Source of the DNA: Clostridia bacterium
GTDB lineage: Bacteria > Bacillota > Clostridia > RUG12999
Direction of reading: 5' to 3'
DNA: 11,835 nucleotides
Assembly: GCA_017502065.1 (NCBI GenBank)
Contig: JAFVVU010000190.1
Coordinates: 1 to 11,835, forward strand
The first letter of the stretch is position 1. The number at the start of each line of letters is the position of its first letter. Below the pieces are notes generated by a model, which made no database searches, was not told the origin of the DNA, and saw nothing but the letters and a program-made list of their open reading frames with translations. Both the position numbers and the translations under genes were made by a program. This document shows, one piece after another, positions 8,080 to 11,835 of this stretch.

Positions 8080-8101
8080 AATATGAAAGGACGTAAGGTC
8101 A

Positions 8102-8815
8102 ATGATAAAACTTAATTTAGCAAACGAACTTAAAAATAATGCATACCCCGGCAGAGGTATTGTAATCGGAAGAACAGCGGACGGTAAAAAAGCAGTTACT
8201 GCTTATTTCATCATGGGCAGAAGCGAAAACAGCCGTAACCGTGTGTTTGTAGAAGACGGATGCGGCATCAGAACACAGGCTTTTGATGAATCAAAGCTTG
8301 TTGACCCAAGCCTTATCATTTATGCTCCGGTTCGTGTACTCGGAAATAAAACAATCGTAACAAACGGCGACCAGACCGATACAATTTATGACCTTATGAA
8401 CCAGCAGCTTACATTTGAACAGGCTCTTCGCACACGCGAATTTGAACCTGATGCACCTAACTATACACCGAGAATTTCGGGTATTCTTAAAATTGATAAC
8501 GGCGGCTACAGCTATGCAATGTCAATTTTAAAAAGTGCGGACGGCAACCCTGAAACATGTAACAGATACACATTCTCATACAAAGCACCGGTAGCGGGCG
8601 AAGGCAGATTTATCCATACTTATATGGGCGACGGAAACCCCCTCCCGAGCTTTGAAGGCGAACCGAAACGTGTTGAAATTTCCGGAAATATCGACGAATT
8701 TACAGATATGCTCTGGACAAACCTCAACGAAGAAAATAAAGTTTCTCTGTTCGTAAGATATATCGATATCGAAACCGGAGAAACCGAAACAAGAATAGTA
8801 AACAAAAATAAATAA
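8102..8815 (+). CDS. purO: IMP cyclohydrolase, archaeal PurO type
   Basis: The enzyme closes FAICAR to IMP, the last step of the pathway. The 237-residue protein resembles archaeal PurO (IMP_cyclohyd family), not the MGS-fold cyclohydrolase domain of bacterial PurH. Shared stretches are YPGRGIVIGRT (15-25), AYFIMGRSENSRNR (34-47), TNGDQTD (87-93, compare TNGSHTD in archaeal PurO) and NYTPRI (120-125). It is longer than archaeal PurO (about 200 residues), mainly at the C-terminus. AAAGGA (8086-8091) lies 10 bases before the ATG, immediately outside the inserted element. The next gene supplies its substrate: together the two replace bifunctional PurH. Confidence 0.9.
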   Translation: MIKLNLANELKNNAYPGRGIVIGRTADGKKAVTAYFIMGRSENSRNRVFVEDGCGIRTQAFDESKLVDPSLIIYAPVRVLGNKTIVTNGDQTDTIYDLMNQQLTFEQALRTREFEPDAPNYTPRISGILKIDNGGYSYAMSILKSADGNPETCNRYTFSYKAPVAGEGRFIHTYMGDGNPLPSFEGEPKRVEISGNIDEFTDMLWTNLNEENKVSLFVRYIDIETGETETRIVNKNK

Positions 8816-8833
8816 TCAGCAGGAGTGAACAAA

Positions 8834-10006
8834 ATGAAAGAAATGCAGTTAAAATACGGCTGTAACCCTAACCAGAAACCGTCAAGAATTTATATTGAAA
8901 ATGGCGACCTTCCTATCGAAGTGCTTTGCGGCAACCCGGGATATATCAACCTTCTTGATGCATTCAACGGCTGGCAGCTTGTAAAAGAACTCAAGAAAGC
9001 AACAGGACTTCCTGCTGCAACAAGCTTTAAACACGTATCGCCGGCAGGTGCGGCAGTAGGCCTCCCGCTTAGTGATACATTAAAACAGATATATTTTGTG
9101 GAAGAAGAAAATCTTTCTCCGCTTGCATGTGCATATGCAAGAGCACGTGGCGCCGACAGAATGAGCTCATTCGGTGATTTTATCGCACTTTCCGATGTTT
9201 GTGACGTGCCTACAGCAAACCTCATCGCACGTGAAGTTTCCGACGGCGTTATCGCTCCGGGATATACAGACGAAGCACTTGAAATCCTTAAAGGGAAAAG
9301 AAAAGGCAGCTACAACATCATTAAAATAGACGAAAACTATACTCCGGCACCTATCGAAACAAAACAGGTGTACGGCATCACATTTGAACAGGGCAGAAAC
9401 GAGCTTGACATCAATGAAGAGCTTCTTTCAAATGTTGTAACAGAAAACAAAAATATGTCAGCGGACCAGAAACGTGACCTTATGATTGCGCTCATCACTC
9501 TTAAATATACACAGTCAAACAGCGTTTGCTATGTAAAAGACGGTCAGGCAATCGGTATCGGTGCAGGTCAGCAGTCAAGAATTCACTGCACACGTCTTGC
9601 AGGAAATAAAGCTGATATCTGGTGGCTCCGTCAGGCTCCGCAGGTGCTCGCACTTGATTTTGTTGACGGCATCAAACGTGCCGACAGAGATAATGCAATC
9701 GATGTTTATATTTCCGACGAATATATGGATGTGCTTGCAGACGGCGCATGGGAAAAAATATTCAAAACAAAACCGCCGGTATTCACAAAAGAAGAGCAGA
9801 AAGCATGGCTTTCTAAAAATACAGATGTTGCACTCGGCTCTGACGCATTCTTCCCGTTTGGTGATAACATCGAACGTGCAAGAAAAAGCGGCGTAACCGT
9901 AATTGCACAGCCGGGCGGCTCAATCCGTGACGAAAACGTAATTGAAACCTGTAACAAATTCGGAATTGCAATGGCGTTTACAGGCATCAGACTTTTCCAT
10001 CATTAA
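8834..10006 (+). CDS. Stand-alone AICAR formyltransferase (PurH C-terminal-domain type)
   Basis: The enzyme formylates AICAR with 10-formyltetrahydrofolate to give FAICAR. The 390 residues correspond to the AICARFT domain of PurH alone; the N-terminal IMP cyclohydrolase domain of about 200 residues is absent. The catalytic Lys-His pair is Lys66-His67 in TSFKHVSPAGAAVG (equivalent to human ATIC K266/H267). The C-terminus has the family endings AQPGGSIRDENVI and FTGIRLFHH. The ATG at 8834 is chosen because AGGAG (8821-8825) sits 8 bases upstream; the GTG at 8825 overlaps that site. Paired with the PurO-type cyclohydrolase 18 bases upstream, it completes IMP synthesis. Databases may call it purH although it is only half of PurH. 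Confidence 0.95.
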   Translation: MKEMQLKYGCNPNQKPSRIYIENGDLPIEVLCGNPGYINLLDAFNGWQLVKELKKATGLPAATSFKHVSPAGAAVGLPLSDTLKQIYFVEEENLSPLACAYARARGADRMSSFGDFIALSDVCDVPTANLIAREVSDGVIAPGYTDEALEILKGKRKGSYNIIKIDENYTPAPIETKQVYGITFEQGRNELDINEELLSNVVTENKNMSADQKRDLMIALITLKYTQSNSVCYVKDGQAIGIGAGQQSRIHCTRLAGNKADIWWLRQAPQVLALDFVDGIKRADRDNAIDVYISDEYMDVLADGAWEKIFKTKPPVFTKEEQKAWLSKNTDVALGSDAFFPFGDNIERARKSGVTVIAQPGGSIRDENVIETCNKFGIAMAFTGIRLFHH

Positions 10007-10021
10007 TAAAGGAGTAAGGAC

Positions 10022-11284
10022 ATGAAAGTTCTTGTTGTTGGCGGCGGCGGAAGAGAACATACAATTGTGTGGAAGCTTTCCAAAAGCCCGAAAGTAACTG
10101 AAATATATGCGGCTCCCGGTAACGGGGGAATTGCAGAGCTTGCAACCTGTGTGCCCATTAAAGCAACGGACATTGACGGCGTTGTGAACTTTGCATATGA
10201 AAATAAAATTGATTTAACGGTTGTTGCGCCGGACGATCCGCTTGTTGCCGGAATGGTGGATGCACTTGAAGCAAAAGGACTTCGTGCATTCGGCCCGAAC
10301 AAAGCGGCGGCAATAATTGAGGGAAGTAAAGTATATTCCAAAGAGCTTATGGAAAAATATAATATCCCCACAGCCGCTTGCAAGGTGTTCACCGATGCAA
10401 ACGAATGTATGGCGTATATCAAATCGCAGAATACATATCCTACCGTTATAAAAGCCGAAGGGCTTGCACTTGGTAAAGGCGTTATAATTGCGCAGACCGA
10501 AGCGGAAGCGGAAACGGCAATTGACGATATTATGGTTAAAAAAATCTTCGGCGACTCGGGTAACCGTGTTGTAATTGAAGAATTTTTAACCGGTCCGGAG
10601 GTTTCTGTTCTCACATTTACCGACGGAAAAACCATCGTGCCGATGGTATCTGCGCAGGACCACAAACGTGCATATGATAACGATATGGGTCCGAATACGG
10701 GCGGAATGGGAACATTCTCTCCCAGCAGAGTTTACACAAAAGAAATTGCCGACATTTGTATGAAAGAAATTTTTGTTCCTACAATGGAAGGCCTCAATAA
10801 AGAAAACCGTAAGTTCAAAGGCGTAATTTTCTTTGGTCTTATGATAACCAAAAACGGCCCGAAAGTTATTGAATATAACTGCCGTTTCGGTGACCCGGAA
10901 ACACAGGTTGTTCTTCCGCGTCTTAAAGGGGATCTTTTTGAAATTATGATGGCAGTGTCCGAGCAGCGTCTTGCCGATGTAAATATCGAATGGGACGATA
11001 ACGCCGCAGTCTGCGTTGTTGCGGCATCGGGCGGATACCCGAAAAAATATGCAACCGGCTACGAAATTTCCGGAATGGCGGATGCTGAAAGCGCAGGAAA
11101 TATTAAAATTTTCCACGCCGGCACCAAAAATGAAGACGGTAAAGTGCTTACATCGGGCGGCCGTGTGCTTGGAATTACAGCGGTTTCAAAAGACCTTGAT
11201 ACCGCAATAAAAGATGCATATGCGGCTGTTGAAAAGGTGTCTTTCACCGATATGCACTACCGCAAGGACATTGGCGTTAAATAA
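10022..11284 (+). CDS. purD: Phosphoribosylamine-glycine ligase (GAR synthetase), PurD
   Basis: PurD joins phosphoribosylamine and glycine with ATP to make GAR. It is 420 residues, the usual length. The N-terminal loop VLVVGGGGREHT (3-14) opens a pre-ATP-grasp domain. The ATP-grasp fold includes FGPNKAAAIIEGSK, KAEGLALGKGV, the glycine-rich DMGPNTGGMG (221-230) and the metal-binding EYNCRFGDPE (284-293). AAGGAG (about 10009-10014) precedes the ATG by 7 bases. It is the last purine gene before the hpf promoter; its product feeds PurN. Confidence 0.97.
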   Translation: MKVLVVGGGGREHTIVWKLSKSPKVTEIYAAPGNGGIAELATCVPIKATDIDGVVNFAYENKIDLTVVAPDDPLVAGMVDALEAKGLRAFGPNKAAAIIEGSKVYSKELMEKYNIPTAACKVFTDANECMAYIKSQNTYPTVIKAEGLALGKGVIIAQTEAEAETAIDDIMVKKIFGDSGNRVVIEEFLTGPEVSVLTFTDGKTIVPMVSAQDHKRAYDNDMGPNTGGMGTFSPSRVYTKEIADICMKEIFVPTMEGLNKENRKFKGVIFFGLMITKNGPKVIEYNCRFGDPETQVVLPRLKGDLFEIMMAVSEQRLADVNIEWDDNAAVCVVAASGGYPKKYATGYEISGMADAESAGNIKIFHAGTKNEDGKVLTSGGRVLGITAVSKDLDTAIKDAYAAVEKVSFTDMHYRKDIGVK

Positions 11285-11289
11285 AAATA

Positions 11290-11318
11290 TTTACAAACAT
11301 AACAGAATATGTTATAAT
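11290..11318 (+). promoter_or_regulatory. hpf promoter (extended -10)
   Basis: TTTACA (11290-11295), a 17-base spacer and a perfect TATAAT (11313-11318) preceded by TG at 11310-11311 give a near-consensus housekeeping promoter. It starts only 6 bases after the purD stop. The expected start near 11325 lies inside the next hairpin. Confidence 0.8.
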
Positions 11319-11320
11319 GA

Positions 11321-11343
11321 GGGTGAAACAAGATGTTTCACCC
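11321..11343 (+). terminator. Perfect hairpin after purD, overlapping the hpf start site
   Basis: GGGTGAAACA (11321-11330) and TGTTTCACCC (11334-11343) form a 10-bp stem with a 3-base AGA loop, followed by TTTCATATTTT. It may terminate the purine operon, although the T-tract is interrupted. Because it sits just downstream of the -10 box, it could equally be an operator or an mRNA 5'-end structure for hpf. Confidence 0.6.
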
Positions 11344-11409
11344 TTTCATATTTTGGTAAGAATAGAAACATCGGTTTCAAATGCTATTATCATGAAATGG
11401 AGTGAGTTT

Positions 11410-11835
11410 ATGAACATTAACGTAATCGGTAGAACATTAAAGGTATCGGAAGCTCTTAAAACCAGGGCGGAAAACAAGCTTACAAAGCTTTCAAAATTCT
11501 TCGGAGACGATGTTGACGTAACCGTTGCCCTCTCAACCGTTAAAGATAAAAGCATTGTTGAAGCAACAATTTTTTATAAAGGTATGATATACAGGGCGCA
11601 GCACGCGGGATATGATATGTATGCATCAATCGACCGTGTTGTTGAAATTCTCGAACGTCAGATACGTAAAAACCGTACCCGACTTGAAAAACGTCTGTAC
11701 GAATCAGCATTTGCACCTGCTCCGGATTTTGACCCGGCGGATGTTGCGGAAGAAGAATATGAAATTGTTAAAAGTAAAAAATTCGTTATAAAACCGATGA
11801 GCGTGGATGAAGCAATTCTGCAAATGAATATGCTC
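11410..11835 (+). CDS. hpf: Long-form ribosome hibernation promoting factor, HPF (3' partial)
   Basis: Long HPF binds the 30S subunit and dimerises to form inactive 100S ribosomes in stationary phase or stress. The window holds 142 residues with no stop. The N-terminal S30AE/YfiA-like domain spans roughly residues 1-100 (MNINVIGRTLKVSEALK, then YRAQHAGYDMYASIDRVVEIL and the basic RQIRKNRTRLEKR). After an acidic linker comes the start of the C-terminal dimerisation domain at about 118 (EIVKSKKFVIKPMSVDEAI), which marks the long form. Some 30-40 residues are missing off the window end. GGAG (11399-11402) lies 7 bases before the ATG. It has its own promoter, with a leader of about 85 bases. Confidence 0.95.
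   Translation, partial: MNINVIGRTLKVSEALKTRAENKLTKLSKFFGDDVDVTVALSTVKDKSIVEATIFYKGMIYRAQHAGYDMYASIDRVVEILERQIRKNRTRLEKRLYESAFAPAPDFDPADVAEEEYEIVKSKKFVIKPMSVDEAILQMNML

Noticed and set aside
8825..8833. GTG start for the AICAR formyltransferase
   Set aside because: The GTG overlaps the AGGAG sequence that is ideally placed for the ATG at 8834.
10003..10665. Antisense open frame (220 codons) opposite purD
   Set aside because: It lies entirely across conserved purD coding sequence and its protein resembles no family I know.

Overview
The window is a stretch of chromosome from a low-to-moderate GC Gram-positive bacterium, most likely a gut-type member of the Clostridia (Bacillota). This rests on strong AGGAGG-like ribosome binding sites, a Bacillus-type PurF with a propeptide and iron-sulfur cysteines, a long-form ribosome hibernation factor, and the small TSCPD and FakA-like proteins. 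The genus cannot be named from the sequence. All recognised genes lie on the + strand.

Region 1 (1-1512): the 3' part of a gene for an unrecognised protein with two C-terminal membrane segments, closed by a strong UUCG-loop terminator. Region 2 (1507-4169): a three-gene unit from a promoter whose -35 box lies inside that terminator. It encodes a small four-cysteine TSCPD protein, an 83-residue orphan copy of the middle domain of fatty acid kinase subunit FakA, and a cytosolic trehalase/GH63-like glycoside hydrolase. A second strong terminator ends it.

Region 3 (4177-11343): a purine operon, purE-purF-purM-purN-[mobile element]-IMP cyclohydrolase (PurO type)-stand-alone AICAR formyltransferase-purD. 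It starts at a near-consensus promoter whose -35 box is covered by nested inverted repeats. The encoded enzymes cover PRPP to phosphoribosylamine (PurF), to GAR (PurD), to FGAR (PurN), FGAM to AIR (PurM), AIR/N5-CAIR to CAIR (PurE), and the last two steps from AICAR to IMP. The usual bifunctional PurH is replaced by two separate proteins: an archaeal-type PurO for ring closure and a PurH C-terminal-domain-only transformylase. purC, purL, purB and purK are not in the window.

The 255-bp gap between purN and the cyclohydrolase gene holds the most unusual object here: a roughly 215-bp non-coding element with 26-27-bp near-perfect terminal inverted repeats, a candidate TAA target duplication, and internal hairpins. 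It looks like a MITE inserted within the operon. Region 4 (11290-11835): an extended -10 promoter with its likely start site inside a perfect 10-bp hairpin, followed by the 5' part of hpf, which runs off the window. I found no CRISPR array, tRNA or rRNA gene. No complete new multi-gene system is evident.
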